Positions 13,501-25,013 are shown, counted from the first letter of the stretch. The stretch: DNA of 64,000 bases from Isoetes taiwanensis (GCA_021234155.1 JAJEKV010000006.1:28750271-28814270), one strand, 5' to 3'. Numbers and translations: made by a program. The notes: generated by a model not told the origin, from the letters alone.

Positions 13501-13909
13501 CGCCAAGACGCGATCGGGTCGCATTATTGGGGGAGGTAATCGGACCGCGAGGGTCACCTTTGCCCCTTTTGGCTGCTCGATTAGGCACTACGGGTGTGGT
13601 GCATGATCAGATATATTTGGGTGCTCCTCGCATTTTATATGTTAGGGCCGGTTTGTCGGGGCCGATTCTTCGCCCGCGTTTTTCCCTCGAAAACCTTCGG
13701 GCGGGGGTTTTTAATCCGATGTCAAGAATCCGCTTGTTTTTTGTATTGGGTCCCATAGACCGATTGGTCTCCGTGGACGATAAAAGTACCTTCCTTCCTT
13801 CCTTCCTATGCCACTAATATATGGTATACAAGGCTATGAAGGTAGACTTGTATAGTGGCGGACCTGGAAATATACGTATTTATGGCGTATATTTCCCTGG
13901 AACGTCACA
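10588..13909 (-). mobile_element. Solo LTR of element family B, split by a LINE
   Basis: The outer ends are TGTGACG (10588) and CGTCACA (13903-13909). Five bases, ATTGA, flank it on both sides (10583-10587 and 13910-13914), the target duplication expected of a Ty3/gypsy insertion. The body at 10588 to about 12027 and 13809-13909 is the reverse complement of the family B LTR at 51187-52825. No internal region is attached, so recombination between LTRs left a solo copy. A LINE later inserted at about 12028-13808. Confidence 0.85.
12028..13808 (+). pseudogene. GC-rich LINE reverse transcriptase fragment
   Basis: The plus strand reads, across frameshifts, PLSPTLFGLYIDRLEPRF (about 12280-12340), the catalytic LIYADDV (YADD at 12394-12405) and YKYLGVEF (about 12592-12615). 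That is the motif order of a LINE reverse transcriptase palm and thumb. The endonuclease and RT N-terminus are missing, so it is 5'-truncated. The 3' end carries CCCTCGAAAACC..GGCGGGGGTTTTTAAT and a (TTCC)n tail (about 13787-13806). The same 3' end lies reversed at 40007-40110. It inserted into the solo LTR around an ATGC(C)AC site. It is much richer in GC than its surroundings. Confidence 0.7.
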
Positions 13910-13914
13910 ATTGA

Positions 13915-14600
13915 TCTTTCTACCATGCGCTTGCGATTGGAGTATGTCTTTCACATTGATCCAATGCATGTTTTGGGGTTGGGTAGTTGGCCCTAGCCTT
14001 TTGGGCTTCCAAAGGTTTATTTGTTTTTCTTTCACACCTTTGTTTTATGATCAAATCATTCTTCATTTTGACATGTTTGTTACACAAAGTTTGTAATTTA
14101 GGCTCACACAATATTTGTTATGCTCTATTTTACCACACTACCAACAAGGACTAGAAGAGAAATATGTGATTGTTTTTTGTCAATGGTAAAGATGAAAAAA
14201 TATAATTGCTCTTACTTTTTAAGAAATCATTGTGCTTTACTATTCATGGTGTACGAGAGCATACAGATATACAATGGTGGCGTTGTGTATGTGCGCGCCA
14301 AAAAAAGCCCTGGCACAATATGGAAGAAAGTTAATTTATGTGATCGGTCCATTGAATCACGTGATTCAATTACAGAAGGCAATCTATTTGGCATGAAGCA
14401 ATGTTTAGCTTTGGCATGAAGCAATGTTTGGGATAATAAAAACAAATAGGCACTGTTGTTTAGAGGTAGTTCTACATTTGGGTGTTTTTGTTCTAATCAG
14501 GGTGATAGTGAGCATTCATTCACTTCAAATAGTAGTAATATTTGTAAAATCAACGTGGCAAATTTAGATATTTAATGTGTTGAACTACTATTTGTATTAC
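13915..14600. other. No gene; short palindrome and local duplication
   Basis: Positions 14351-14370 form a perfect 20-bp palindrome with a CACGTG core (ATTGAATCAC/GTGATTCAAT). GGCATGAAGCAATGTTT is repeated directly at about 14390-14430. No protein family is recognisable. Confidence 0.5.
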
Positions 14601-14604
14601 CTGT

Positions 14605-15500
14605 TAGGATTGCCACTCATCATCATCGTTGTTGTCGTCGTCGTCATCATAAAATCGAGCTTTGTGAGACCTAAAAAAGTCATGAAGCTATCTGTACATC
14701 TGACTATCTATGTATTTTCAACAACAATTGACGATGTTTCTCGACTTCCAACATGAAAGGCCCTAACTTTATAGCTTCTAGCTGTAATAAGAGAAGAAGT
14801 TAGCCTGACTGACCTTATGTTTTTCTCTAATATCACTCATAAATCAAGGAGACATGATTCTCATCTTCAATCTACCCACTTTCACATAAACAACATGTCT
14901 GCTCTTCTTGCAAAATGCATTCCCACCTTCCAGTTTCTATTCTCAACCTATGTGAGCTTCATTTGTACCTCTCTATTATTTTTCTAATCCATGGCTACGA
15001 CACATTTAAATAATCTTGTTCTGCATAAACTATTATTAGATTTACTTCCCTTTGATAAAACTCCATCTTTGGCTCCTTCTGTTGCCACATTTTTGTGATT
15101 GAATGTCTTGAATTCCTTCTGCAATGTCTGGCCAATCACATACTTCCGTCTCCCATTTGCTTGCCCAACACTTAACATCATTGTACCCGCCTTTTTCACA
15201 CGAGATTTGTGCTGCTATGTGGGGGAGTCTATCTGAACTTAGCTCTTTAAGTCTATTTTCATACACTCATGTCTGATATAGAGCTTCTGCCTCTAGGGAA
15301 AACATCCCCGCCTCTGCTAGGAGCATTGTGTATGGTACTTGTTTCTTAGTCTCCATCTCCTGTTGCAAGAAAAGCTTAAGAATCCTTTCTACTGGTTTTG
15401 TCCATGGTTTTCTAGTTTTGTCGAAGTGTGAGAATAAAGAATTGGTAAAATATGAGTTGTAAATTTGCATATATCGTTTAGATGGGATCAACATTATCGT
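14605..15500 (-). mobile_element. LINE 3' end with trinucleotide tail
   Basis: This stretch matches 33709 to about 34440 along most of its length. On the minus strand both read a LINE C-terminal tail (LPLEVEALYQT-like, VYENRLKEL, YVIGQTLQKEF) and end in a trinucleotide run: mixed ATC/GTC repeats here (about 14605-14650), pure (ATG)n at 33618. The shared 3' end and simple-repeat tail indicate 5'-truncated insertions of one LINE family. Stops interrupt the frame, so it is not functional. Confidence 0.6.
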
Positions 15501-16298
15501 GATATATTGATGGTTTTTGGAAAAATCTTAAAGTTCAAAGTTTGTTAATTTACTGAACAGAAGCATAGTTTGTGTGGAATCCTTTAAGTAACAACTTGGT
15601 AACAATAATACGTTTCCACATAAGTAGCCAATCTAATGTGTTTATTTAAATTATTGGTAATTAGTAATTTACATGTCACTTCATTTAGACGTCCAGATAT
15701 ATACATTGGTTAATATTTGAACACATGGACATGCTTGTATTTTGTAAGACGCAAAAGCAGCATCTTTGGTTTAGCTTAATTCGGCTTAATGTGGATAATT
15801 TTGGCATGTTTAGATGAGGTAAAGGCACATGTTGCCTTGGTGTTAAAAGGAAAAGGAAACTTAATATTGACAATGTTGTGCAATTGAATCGTGTGCAAAT
15901 GAATAGAGTTAAAAAGGAATGAATCTTAACGTTTGATGTCGGATGCATATGTTCAGTTATGTCCAATCTGATCCATTAGGGGATCTCCATGTAACATACT
16001 TTACTTATTAATAAAATATAAAAATATCTTGCCTCAAAAAAAAGAAAGGAATTTTATGCTAATGAGCATTTAGTGATTTCTTCAAATACACTATCGACAA
16101 TCGTATAATTAAATTGTACGAACTAAGCACAAAATGCTAAAATCGACTCAAATTTAAGTTTTTAATGAATCGTTTTAATCCCTGACCTCTCTTATCTCAT
16201 CGGAGTTTATATCTGCGATACAGAGTTTGGAGGACTAAGCTTAAGTGTGCCAAAAGCGTAGAAGGAGATGCCGAATATAGCCGACAACCAGAAGTCTT
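15501..16298. other. No gene recognised
   Basis: Short AT-rich ORFs without motifs. The CACTA left terminus follows directly. Confidence 0.5.
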
Positions 16299-16309
16299 CA
16301 CTACAAGAG

Positions 16310-16450
16310 GATGGGGGTATAGTGTCAACCCTTGTGTCAAGACATATGGATAGTGGCAGCTTTGTGACAAATGCTACTTTCTTGACACAAAGTGCTTCCA
16401 CTGTGTCAAAATTGTGTCATGGACATAATGTCAAATGTTTTATCAAAGGA
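16310..16450. promoter_or_regulatory. CACTA subterminal repeat region
   Basis: At least six GTGTCAA or TTGACACA/TTGTGTCA motifs occur in about 130 bp next to the terminus, in both orientations. Dense short subterminal motifs are where CACTA-encoded DNA-binding proteins act. The binding itself is inferred. Confidence 0.5.
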
Positions 16451-16783
16451 ATAACATCTTTTTGTCAATTTTATATTCCACTTTATGTGCATTGTTGTAA
16501 TTGACTTCTAAATAATGTTGTACCTGAGTTGTGACAATTTTTTCTTAAGACTTGTAACAAAACATCATTCAATATTATAACTGATACTTCGATGGAATTG
16601 TGTTGAACATTCATACATTGTCATACAACTTTGTCTAATTTGAGACGACTTTAAGTCGATTTTGCATCGATTTCATAAGGATAATGAGTTGTATTAATAA
16701 TTACATATATCAAATAGCTTATATCATAGGAGTAACAGTAATAACATTAACAATACTAACCAATGCTATGTGAATGCATCAAT

Positions 16784-17640
16784 TTATTCACACAGATCAT
16801 GTTGAATGTCATCTATCTCGTCATCATCTAGATACAAATGTAAAGCCACGCCTGTAATTGCTTTTAAATGATCATTTGCCTGTTTTGTAGCCTCTTCATC
16901 TTCAATATAATCCTCATTATATCCAAGAATGTTGATTGGCGAAGCGAATGGAGATCGGAGCACATAATTTGCTTCCTTATCAATCTCATATCTCTCTAAA
17001 ACTGTCAATGGTGATTCTAGAGGAACCTCTACATCAATATCATCCTCAAAGTGCAAACCACCTTCAAGACAACCACCTCATGTATACACACCTTGCCCTT
17101 CACTATCGATATCATCTTCCACATCCAAAGATCTTTCTGCTACTTCAAATTCACTTTCTTCTAATCTAACATCATATTGTGCATCATGCAATAATGGCTC
17201 ACCACCACCACCACCACCATCATCACCACCATCCCCATCCCCATCCCCATCTCCATCACTTTCTATATTATTTTCAGTTACAGACAAATCAATTACACGT
17301 CGGGCCCTTGGTTGACAATGTACAATAATCCACCACTTCGTGTCATTAGGATTTTCATGAATAAATATTTGCTCAACTTGACTTGGAAAAACAAATGGTT
17401 CTTTCATCTCAGGCAATACCTTTGAGGAGTCTACTTCTGGAAATCCTGATGGATGACTCCTAAGTGTCCTGCCACGACCTCTGTATATAACTTTGAACTA
17501 ACGTGCCTTCAAAACATTCACATGGAAGCTACGATAGTCCAATGTAATGATATCCGTTATGGTTCCGACGTAGTCAAGATTACTTTCTAGAAGATTGCGG
17601 TCCCTGTTGCCTGTTGTTGGATAGGCATATTCATCCCTTA
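16784..17640 (-). pseudogene. CACTA tnp2 transposase, C-terminal exon
   Basis: Read on the minus strand from about 17640, the frame gives RDEYAYPTTGNRDRNLLES, then GTITDIITLDYRSFHVNVLK, then EPFVFPSQVEQIFIHENP and WWIIVHCQPRARRVID. This is the order of the C-terminal domain of plant tnp2 proteins (a Y-x-G-x-[IL]-x-x-I-I-x-L-x-Y stretch, then PF-x-[LF]-x-SQ-x-x-Q-[VI]F). A TAG breaks it after VLKAR (about 17505). A low-complexity (DG)n and (G)n tract and a highly acidic tail (16784-17056) follow. The exon lies between the terminus and a long intron. Its upstream neighbour exon is 20102-20605. Confidence 0.65.
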
Positions 17641-17644
17641 TTCC

Positions 17645-18180
17645 TTAATCTACACCGTACGTAAAGTTCCTCGTTTGTGGGGTATGCAAGTACAAAATTT
17701 GCTATACTGTATAACAAGATTTGCAAAATACTATAAGATTTCAACCAAAATACTATATGGTGTTGATTTTGTACATGCAAAATATAATTATAAGGGCTCT
17801 CGCTGCCCTATGTCACCCCCCGTGTGAATATGCACCCAAACCAAAGGGGGTTTTAGGGGGATGTTAATTTAAATGTGTTGGATGCAATGGTTTATGTTAA
17901 ATAATGTTGGTTATTAATATGCTATATATTTATATTAATAAAAAAAATTTAGGCCCTTCGGGCCTTAATAAAGGTCTTCGGGCACTAAGCATGGCATAAC
18001 TTCATGTACTATTTTTACAAACACTTATGCAAACACTTATGCATGTAATAACATTAGAAACACTTGTCCAATGGTTTAAGTTAATGCTAATGGAAACAGT
18101 TGTGCAATGGTTTAAGTTAATGCTAATGGTAGTTGTTGGTTGTTATATTAATAAAAAAAATTCGGGCCCTTAGGGAAAAC
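17645..18180 (+). repeat. R2 repeat inside a CACTA intron
   Basis: TACACCGTACGTAAAGTTCCTCG begins the R2 loop, and CGCTGCCCTATGTCACCC, CCAAACCAAAGGGGG and GGCCCTTCGGGCC follow as in other copies. It sits directly upstream of the last tnp2 exon, within the intron defined by the donor at 20101. The R2 copies at 4978 and 49355 carry sequence similar to the adjoining exon start (GGAATAAGGG..AATA..CCTATCC), so the family may derive from this junction. Confidence 0.5.
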
Positions 18181-18225
18181 ATCTAGTTCCATACAAGCGT
18201 TCAACGAATGGGAGAAAATGACTTA

Positions 18226-18530
18226 TCATAGGGTGGATCTAAACAGCCCCAAGAGCAATGTACAGTGTTTTCCCATTGCATGCATTAAGAGAAAGAATGA
18301 CTTATCATATTCGGTAGATCTGAATAGCCCCAAGAGCAATGCTCTTGCCTGCAGAAATCTATGTATAGATCTTTCACCAATAGCTTCTAAGTCCTGGGAA
18401 TCACTACCGCAGGTGGCAAAAGCCCCAAGAGCAATGCTCTTGCCCAAGAAAATCATGTATAGATCTTTCACCCAATAGCTTCTAAGTCCGGGAATCACTA
18501 CCAGGTGGCACAAAAGCATCGGGCCATCGG
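18226..18530. repeat. Direct repeats with a CAAGAGCAATGCTCTTG palindrome
   Basis: AGCCCCAAGAGCAATG occurs three times (about 18246, 18327 and 18421). The two downstream units share about 95 bp including TGTATAGATCTTTCACC and AGCTTCTAAGTCC, and end in CACTACCNCAGGTGGCA-like sequence. The inner CAAGAGCAATGCTCTTG is a palindrome. No coding function is seen. Confidence 0.7.
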
Positions 18531-18540
18531 AGGACACCAT

Positions 18541-20080
18541 GGGCCGGAAGCCATGGGAGTCTTTGGATCATCTCAATTTTCGATATCAAATGCAGATTCC
18601 TATAAAAGCTAGATCATAAGCACTCTATGACAACCAAATATCTTGCTCTAGCAACAAGGTGTCCTGTTGAAGACCCCATGAGGTTTTTCCTTCAAGAACA
18701 ATGACTCTTGTCGGTTGATCCGTATCGTGAGAACATTTAAACTCTTTCGTTTCCCAAAAACTTGGCATTAAACTGCTACTAGATTGCTTCATTAGTGAGG
18801 TAATTCATTATTGGTAGCGATGTAAGGCTGGAATCCATGGGAGTTTTCAAATAATCCCAAATTGCGATGCTAGATATTATAAAGGCATGATTGGCATAGA
18901 TATCTATGAAATCAAAACTTTAGAAGGACTGATGGGAAGGAAAGAATAGTGACAACGGGTTTCTAAGGATGGAACGGTAGGCACGAGGCAACTTCTCTTA
19001 AATGTGGGAATACAAAACATGAAGGCATACCTCGAGTGTATGAGCGGCCAACATTTTTCAGCTATTAGTCTTTCTACACAAAGGGCTCTTCCTCCCGAGC
19101 TATGACAAAGAAACAATCCGTTATACTCAAAAACAATTTTAGCCAGAAGCTTTTCTGGAAGTCAGACTTGTCAATCCTTGCAGACTTGGGATATTTCTCT
19201 TTCCATAAAAAATGTTTGCATGAAGCCAGTGCTTAGCTCCACAACAATCAACTACCATCTCAGCGATTAATGTAAAACAAAGGCTTTGCGGTGCCATATT
19301 AGGCAACCGATGACTCCCGCAATGATATTTCATAACCCACAGCATAAATCACTGTATAAATTGATGCTTTGCCACAATAAATCCGGCATTGCTAAAAAGA
19401 TGCCAAATCGGAAGAACTCGGAGCCCTAAATCATGGAAGCAAGGAATATGTACAATAGAAGCCAAATCCGGAACCCTGGAACCCTAGATCGTGGAAGAAG
19501 GGAATACTGAGCATGTAAAATGACAGATCCGCTTGTGCTGCATGATTTTACCAAAGCTCCGGTACCCTACCGTGTAATGCCAGATAGAAGAAAAAAAAAT
19601 TTTGACATGCCGTGCAAATTAGCTTGATTTGCATCCTTTCCAACAGCCCTTTTGTCCAAAATCACTGTTATTTTGAAACCTAATATTAGACTACTACACG
19701 CTAAAAAGAAAGCAAACAATACACACCAGAAAAAGAACATGCAAACAGTAAAAGATCCACAATCACATGATTTCTTCTCTTCTTTAAAATCAATGGCTGA
19801 GATAGGAGTGCACTCTAGAAATACTGTTTAGTATATCCATGTGAATACATCGTCCAAATCATAGAAAAACCTTAGTAAAAAGCGTACAAAAAGACCAAAG
19901 GAAACCCCCTGTTATTATGCTACATATTCTGTTCAAATTGTGAACTAATGCCAGAATCAAATGTAACTCTATGTTTGTCAACACTGCTAATGCGAAAGTG
20001 GTGTACATATGCCGAAGTATAAAATCGTGCCTATTAAAAAAAAAATTATAAATAAAATGTCACAAAAATAAAACTTAGCA
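18541..20080. other. Intronic DNA of the CACTA gene with R4 copy 3
   Basis: If the donor at 20101 joins the exon ending near 17640, this whole stretch is intron. It holds the third R4 copy (about 19803-19930) and otherwise only motif-free AT-rich sequence. Confidence 0.4.
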
Positions 20081-20605
20081 TCAAGATTTATCATTACATA
20101 CCTTCCTACTGCAGCCAAGGGCAATCTCATAATCGTCATCTGATATCACTTCTCCACGATCTTTAGCTTCATCCATACAACCCAACAACCATATGTTATC
20201 AATAACATCTGGCAAAATAGACCGTCCTGACGACCTATCTTCTTTAGCAACTTCATACAAGTCCCTCCATGGTTGTAAGCTTGCAGTATTATTAATGACA
20301 AATGTGCTTATAGTTTGAAGCATGTCATCGCTTATAGCTTGAAGCATGTCATCGCTCAAGTTCCGTTCTACTCCATTGCCTTGTAATACTTCTGACATAA
20401 CCTCTTTGGATTCTTCCTTTTCCCATAATTTAGGACCATCAGGATTGCATGAGCTAGTGGCATCATTTAGGTAAAAAAGCGTTTCCTGTACAAGATATCC
20501 TTCAGCCATGCAACCCTCCGGTTTTGCCATTTGTCGCACAAAGTCCTTAAGCACCTTCATATAACGCTCTAGAAAAAATATCCATCTGCTAGGAGCAGGT
20601 CCAGT
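20081..20605 (-). pseudogene. CACTA tnp2, middle exon (DUF4218-type region)
   Basis: The minus strand reads GPAPSRWIFFLERYM, VLKDFVRQMAKPEG and CMAEGYLVQETLFYL. These match the conserved tnp2 segment with RWMYPFERY, an N-R-A-x-PEGSIAEGY core and a following leucine-rich helix. The exon ends at a consensus donor (AAG then GTATGT, 20102/20101). An internal duplication, LSDDMLQAI/ISDDMLQTI, lies near 20310-20350. The frame opens abruptly at 20605, where LTR sequence starts. The missing upstream residues, ending VHLLIHIPNEIR, are at 43206-43239 on the other strand. Confidence 0.7.
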
Positions 20606-20845
20606 CCCTTTATCCCCACGACTTTAGGGCTGGGCCCTGATTGGTCAATGGGCTATTGCCACATGGCAAAAGGATATTATATTCACATGTGGCCTTAGCA
20701 TGTGCAATATACTAGGTCACAAGGTTGTACCCTAGGGTACTACCCTTTTATGGTCGATGCGTACATGTCGTCTAAGTCGACATGTACTAGTGACGTGTCA
20801 GTATAATATACGTATTCATGCCGTATATTATCCTAGAACGTCACA
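20606..20845 (-). repeat. Element A 3' LTR, first 240 bp only
   Basis: The stretch matches 31926-32165, the start of the 5' LTR, almost base for base and ends at 20845 with the LTR start (TGTGACG on the minus strand). It breaks at about 20606, where CACTA coding sequence begins. Confidence 0.9.
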
Positions 20846-20858
20846 TTCTCCCCACCTT
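20846..20858 (-). promoter_or_regulatory. Polypurine tract of element A
   Basis: The minus strand reads AAGGTGGGGAGAA directly before the LTR TGTGACG. A purine run abutting the 3' LTR is the plus-strand primer of Ty3/gypsy reverse transcription. Confidence 0.85.
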
Positions 20859-21474
20859 GGATTGATGCTGTCCACAGCATCACGAGTCTCCCCACCTTGG
20901 AAAAATACCTGCACAAAGAAGCTTGGATGGTACATGTAATTAACAGAATTATTATAAGATAATACTTAAAATTCTAATTGCAATGTTTATAATCACCACA
21001 TGGTAAGGCATTTAATTTATGCCTTAATTCGATATTAGTTAAAATTATTATCAACATTGAAATTTCGAGTTTAAATTATCAAGATTGAACATGACAAAAA
21101 GGTGTTCTTAAGGTTCTCGTCCCCTTGTAGCATTTATTCAGTACATATGCTACAATTATTAATAAAATTTTTGGTTATATGGTGACCACCCCACCTATGT
21201 GCGACTAATCTCCCGGCATAGGAAAAGGATGCTTCTTCCATCGTGGCCGTGGAGACAGCCCCTATCATGCCTATATGCCGCTCATGCCTACACCTTTAGT
21301 TGCCCATCGTGGAGGATGGGGTCCTTCCCGTACATGGGGCGTGAAGGACAGATTCCTCCTATCAAAACATATATGGGGCTAGAGGTGCTTTTCCTAATCT
21401 AATGCATTCTGAATGACCTCTTTTCTCTCAAAGTTGACTACTTCAAGTGGCATGGAAGTAGACTCTATATTACC
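20859..21474 (-). other. Non-coding 3' region of element A
   Basis: No ORF with family features lies between the chromodomain stop and the polypurine tract. The second copy of CTCCCCACCTTGGA at about 20887 duplicates the tract region. Confidence 0.5.
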
Positions 21475-22817
21475 TCACTCGCCCATTGGTTCGGAGTCGA
21501 CCACTTCGGTGACGAGCTGACCCTTGCATTGCTCCATGAATTGTGGGTACTGCTTCTCAAGATCTGATTGTAGTACCCACGTAGCGTCCTCCACTGGTAA
21601 GTGCGTCCATTTCACAAGGTACTGGAGAAATTGAGATCTTCTCGTCTTCTTATAAGATGGGTCGAGAAGAACCTCGGGAACAATCTCAAGTTGATCGTCC
21701 GTTAATTCCAAAGATGGCTTCGGTGTCTCCAATACTTCCTCCGGATTAGGAGTGTGTTTCTTTAGGAGACTTACGTGAAAGACTCTATGGATCTTGAGGT
21801 GTGCTGGTAAGTCCAATTTGTAGGCTTGGTTACCTACTCTTTTGACAATTTTAAATGGATCAGCCCACCTTGGAGCAAGCTTCTTGCAATTGCCGATGCG
21901 GAGCTTCGCTTGTTTGACTTTTATCTTTAGCCAAACATTGTCCCCTACTTGGAACTCCCTTATCGTTAGGGTCTTGCCGATCAGCTATGCTCTTTTGCTC
22001 GCTTCTTGCTGCTAGGAGGTATCCTCGCACCTCTTCAACCAATTGTTGCATCTCGGCGAGCATCTATTTGGGATACTTCTACCTTGGACACAGGGTTGTG
22101 CCAAGTGTCTGGTGTCAAGCATTGATAGCCGTAGTTGATCATAAACGGCGACATTTGGGATGACTCTTGCTTGGTGCTATTGTATGCAAACTCAACCAAG
22201 TAAATGAAGTCATCCCACTTTGATTGCTTGTTCCAGACATAATTCCGCAACATATCTTCGGTATCCGATTGGTTGGCTCCGCCGCCCATCAATTCCCGAG
22301 GGTGATAAGCCGTGCTCATCGACAATTTCGTTCGATGGTGCTGAAGAGATCCCGCCGAATGCACTCATGAACTTCGAATCTCTATCGGAGATTATTTCCC
22401 TTGGCATCCCATGGAGTCTAAAAATCTCCTTTGTGAATAGCACCGCTGTCTCAATGCCGCGGTTTGCTCTACAAGGCACAAAGTCGCCATCTTCGACAAT
22501 TTGTCGACTACTTCACCATTAGGCATCTTTGCCCCTTATGGTTCTAGGGAGCCCGTAATGAAGTCCATGCTTATTATCTCCCACTTGGAGTTTGGTGCGG
22601 CAATGGCTCTAATGCTCACGGAATTCAGTAGTTGTTCGCCTTTGGTCTGTGGCATAGTCGACACTTTCAGCTGTATGTACCTTGCTATCTGCTTCTTCAT
22701 GCCTGGCCAATAGTAACTACTTCTTATCTTGAAGTAGGTTTTCGTAAAACCTGCGTGGCTGGCTATTGGGCTGTTATGGGTGTCATAGAGAATCAAACTT
22801 CTGACTCCGGCACACAC
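21475..22817 (-). pseudogene. Element A integrase with C-terminal chromodomain
   Basis: The zinc-binding start reads SHAGFTKTYFKI..YYWPGMKKQIARYI (22650-22790), but the expected Cys pair is disturbed (KVSTMPQTKGEQ). The catalytic core shows ISMDFITG (first Asp), [13 protein letters not shown] (second Asp) and STAYHP; the segment after YHP, with the third acidic residue, is garbled by a frameshift (about 22290-22320). AYNSTKQES and SPFMINYGYQ follow. The last piece, 21475-21816, holds IHRVFHVSLLKKH and a chromodomain with FLQYLVKWTHLPVEDATWVL. In chromoviruses this domain targets integration to marked chromatin. Frame breaks near 21850, 22050 and 22350 make it inactive. Confidence 0.85.
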
Positions 22818-24352
22818 AACTTATTTTTATGGTACAAGAGCTTTCCTTCCTTCTTAAAATATTTGGAGGCTTCTCTCTCTTTGTCCGTTCTTGCCTCTTT
22901 AGAGAGGCTAGCCCATACTTCCTGGAAGTCCTTGTCTGTTGGCAGCGTTTCTTCTATTTTCTTGCCAAACTCACTGGTAAGCGTTGATATGGCATTGCAG
23001 TGCACCCTTGTTGTTAAGGGGTGCCTTGACAGAGCGTCTGCGACCACATTGAGTTTCCCCGGCTTGTATACAATCTCGAAGTCGTACTCTTCGAGGAACT
23101 CCATCCATCTTCTTTGTCTTAAATTCAACAATGGTTGCGTGAAGATGTACTGCAGACTCTGGTGGTCGGTATCTAATTGGAACTTCCTTCCCAATAGATA
23201 GTGTCTCCAGATCTTTAAAGCTCTTACCACTGCCAATAGCTCCTGATCATGTGTCGGGTAGCGAGTCTCTGCGTCATTCATCTTTCGTCAATCGTATGCT
23301 ACGACTCTTTCCTCTTGCATTAAGACTGCTCCCGTCGCAATCTTGCTCGCATCAGTTGCGACTAGCTTGTCCTTCTCTGGATCAGGCAATGTTAAGACAG
23401 GGGCGGTTGTTAAGGCCTCCTTTAACTTCTCAAATCCTGCTTGAGCTTTCTTTTGCCAATGTGCCACCCAGTCTTTTATCTTTTCTGCCTTGGTGAGGTC
23501 CGTTAAGGGTGCTGCTATCTTGGCAAAGTTCTTGACGAACTTTCTATAATATCTTGCCAAGCCTAAAAAGCTTCTCACCTCGTGTATGTTCTTTGGTGCT
23601 GGCCATTCAATCACTACTTGGATCTTCGCCGGATCGGTGGAGATGCTGTCTGCTGATATGATATGCCCCAAGTATTCCACTCTTTCGGTGGCAAAATGAC
23701 ATTTCGACAATTTCGCATAAAGCTGGTGCCTTCTCAGCTTCTCAAGTACCCTTCTCAAATGTTGAATGTGCTCCTCTAGGGACTTGCTATACACCAAGAT
23801 GTCATCGAAGAACACGATAACAAATGTGTCAAGGAATTCCCGAAAGATATCGTTCATGAGCCTCATGAATGTTGCTGGGGCATTTGATAGGCCAAATGGC
23901 ATGACTGTGAATTCATAGTGGCCGTATCTTGTTCGGAAGGCCGTCTTGTGAATATCTTCCTCCTTGATTCTGATTTGATGATATCCAGACCTTAAGTCTA
24001 TTTTGGAGAAGACGGCACCTTGTAACCGATCCATCGAGGTCATCTCGCTTTCCGGGTAAGGCATACTTGTTCTTGATTGTGTGTTTGTTTAATTGGCGAT
24101 AGTCAATACACATCCTCAAAGCTTCCATCTTTCTTTTTGCCGAATAAGATGGGGGCTCGAACGAGAGACACTAGGTCTTATGAACCCTAGGTCTAAGAGC
24201 TCTTGTAATTGCTTCTTCAACTCTGATAGTTCGTGAGATGTCATTCTATATGGTGCCTTACTCGTGGGTTTAGTGCCTGGTTCGAGTGCAATTTCGCACT
24301 CTACTCCCCTATATGGCGGAAGCTCTTTGATTTCGTCGGGGGAACAAGTCAT
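22793..24352 (-). pseudogene. Element A reverse transcriptase and RNase H
   Basis: RT begins near 24300 ([25 protein letters not shown]), is interrupted around 24060-24130, then runs open from 24064 to 23288. It shows [33 protein letters not shown], the catalytic [10 protein letters not shown] (FFDD at about 23808), YLGHIIS and [12 protein letters not shown]. RNase H follows with [19 protein letters not shown]; a TGA after VVAYD (about 23285) breaks the link to MNDAETRYPTHDQELLAVV, DTDHQSLQYIF and VVADALSRHP. Motif order and length are normal for Ty3/gypsy. One nonsense and one or two frameshifts are the only breaks seen. Confidence 0.9.
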
Positions 24353-25013
24353 GGAATTCCTCTATTAGCTTGGCTACCGCTTGGGTAGTTTGCTTCTTTG
24401 GGTTTATCTTCTTTATCTTTCCGTGCCTCTTCTTGGCAAGTTCTAATTTGAAGATGTATGCAACTTGCTCCCTTTTGATGCATCTAAGTAATTTCTTACT
24501 CGACATGCATTGCATTATAGGTGTCACTTGCTTACCTGAGATTTCTATGATTTTCCCGTTAGGCGCCGTGAGCTTCACCTTCCGCTCTCCACAATCTATT
24601 TGTGCTTTCGCCGGGTTGAGGTATTCCATACCTATGATGAGGTCATATTTTCCTATGCTCATGATATCTGCTCCCATTTCAATATTGATACCCGGTAAGT
24701 CTATATTGAAATTCACCCTCTTGCCGGCCGTGTGCCTGATGGCTCCGCTGGCTAACACTACTGGTCTGGGCTTAGACTTTAGTGTTTTCAACTTTAGCAT
24801 TTGTGCCATCCTTGGTGACACGAAATTGTGGGAACTGCCACAGTCTATGAGGACTATAAAAGATTTGGCGGCTATTTTACCAATCGTGGATATTACTTGG
24901 TACTGGCTCTCTGCGCTTTCTGTGTCTATGGCGGCAAAGATGTGACACTCACCATGGATATAGTCGCGTCCTTCGTCCTCCTCCTCTTCTGTTGGGGTTT
25001 CCCAACCTCCCAT
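24309..25013 (-). CDS. Element A retroviral-type aspartic protease
   Basis: The frame is open for 234 codons. The active site reads [15 protein letters not shown]: the usual D-[ST]-G is D-C-G here. The flap-side stretch [18 protein letters not shown] and the terminal motif [10 protein letters not shown] (normally a D-x-[IV]-[IL]-G-M-x-[WF]L motif) match the family. The protease sits between gag and RT as usual and would process the polyprotein in the particle. Whether the Cys change kills activity is unknown; it may be a decay mutation. Confidence 0.85.
   Translation of the reverse strand: MGGWETPTEEEEDEGRDYIHGECHIFAAIDTESAESQYQVISTIGKIAAKSFIVLIDCGSSHNFVSPRMAQMLKLKTLKSKPRPVVLASGAIRHTAGKRVNFNIDLPGINIEMGADIMSIGKYDLIIGMEYLNPAKAQIDCGERKVKLTAPNGKIIEISGKQVTPIMQCMSSKKLLRCIKREQVAYIFKLELAKKRHGKIKKINPKKQTTQAVAKLIEEFHDLFPRRNQRASAI

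Larger units (their letters stand above)
16299..20605 (-). mobile_element. CACTA (En/Spm-type) transposon, 3' portion
   Basis: The left terminus is CACTACAAGAGGATGG at 16299, the hallmark CACTA end. It is followed by subterminal GTGTCAA/TTGACAC motifs in both orientations (about 16318-16450), as TnpA-type proteins bind in this superfamily. The transposase gene runs toward this end on the minus strand, with coding parts at 16784-17640 and 20081-20605. At 20605 the frame stops against LTR sequence. Its upstream half lies at 40999-43239 on the plus strand, separated by an inversion. I did not find the other terminus. Confidence 0.75.

Noticed and set aside
12219-13817. Multiple GC-rich ORFs with high Pro/Arg content
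   Set aside because: They are frames of one frameshifted LINE; only the RT motifs listed are meaningful.
18226-18530. CRISPR-like array
   Set aside because: Only two or three unequal direct repeats with no regular spacers, in a plant intron.
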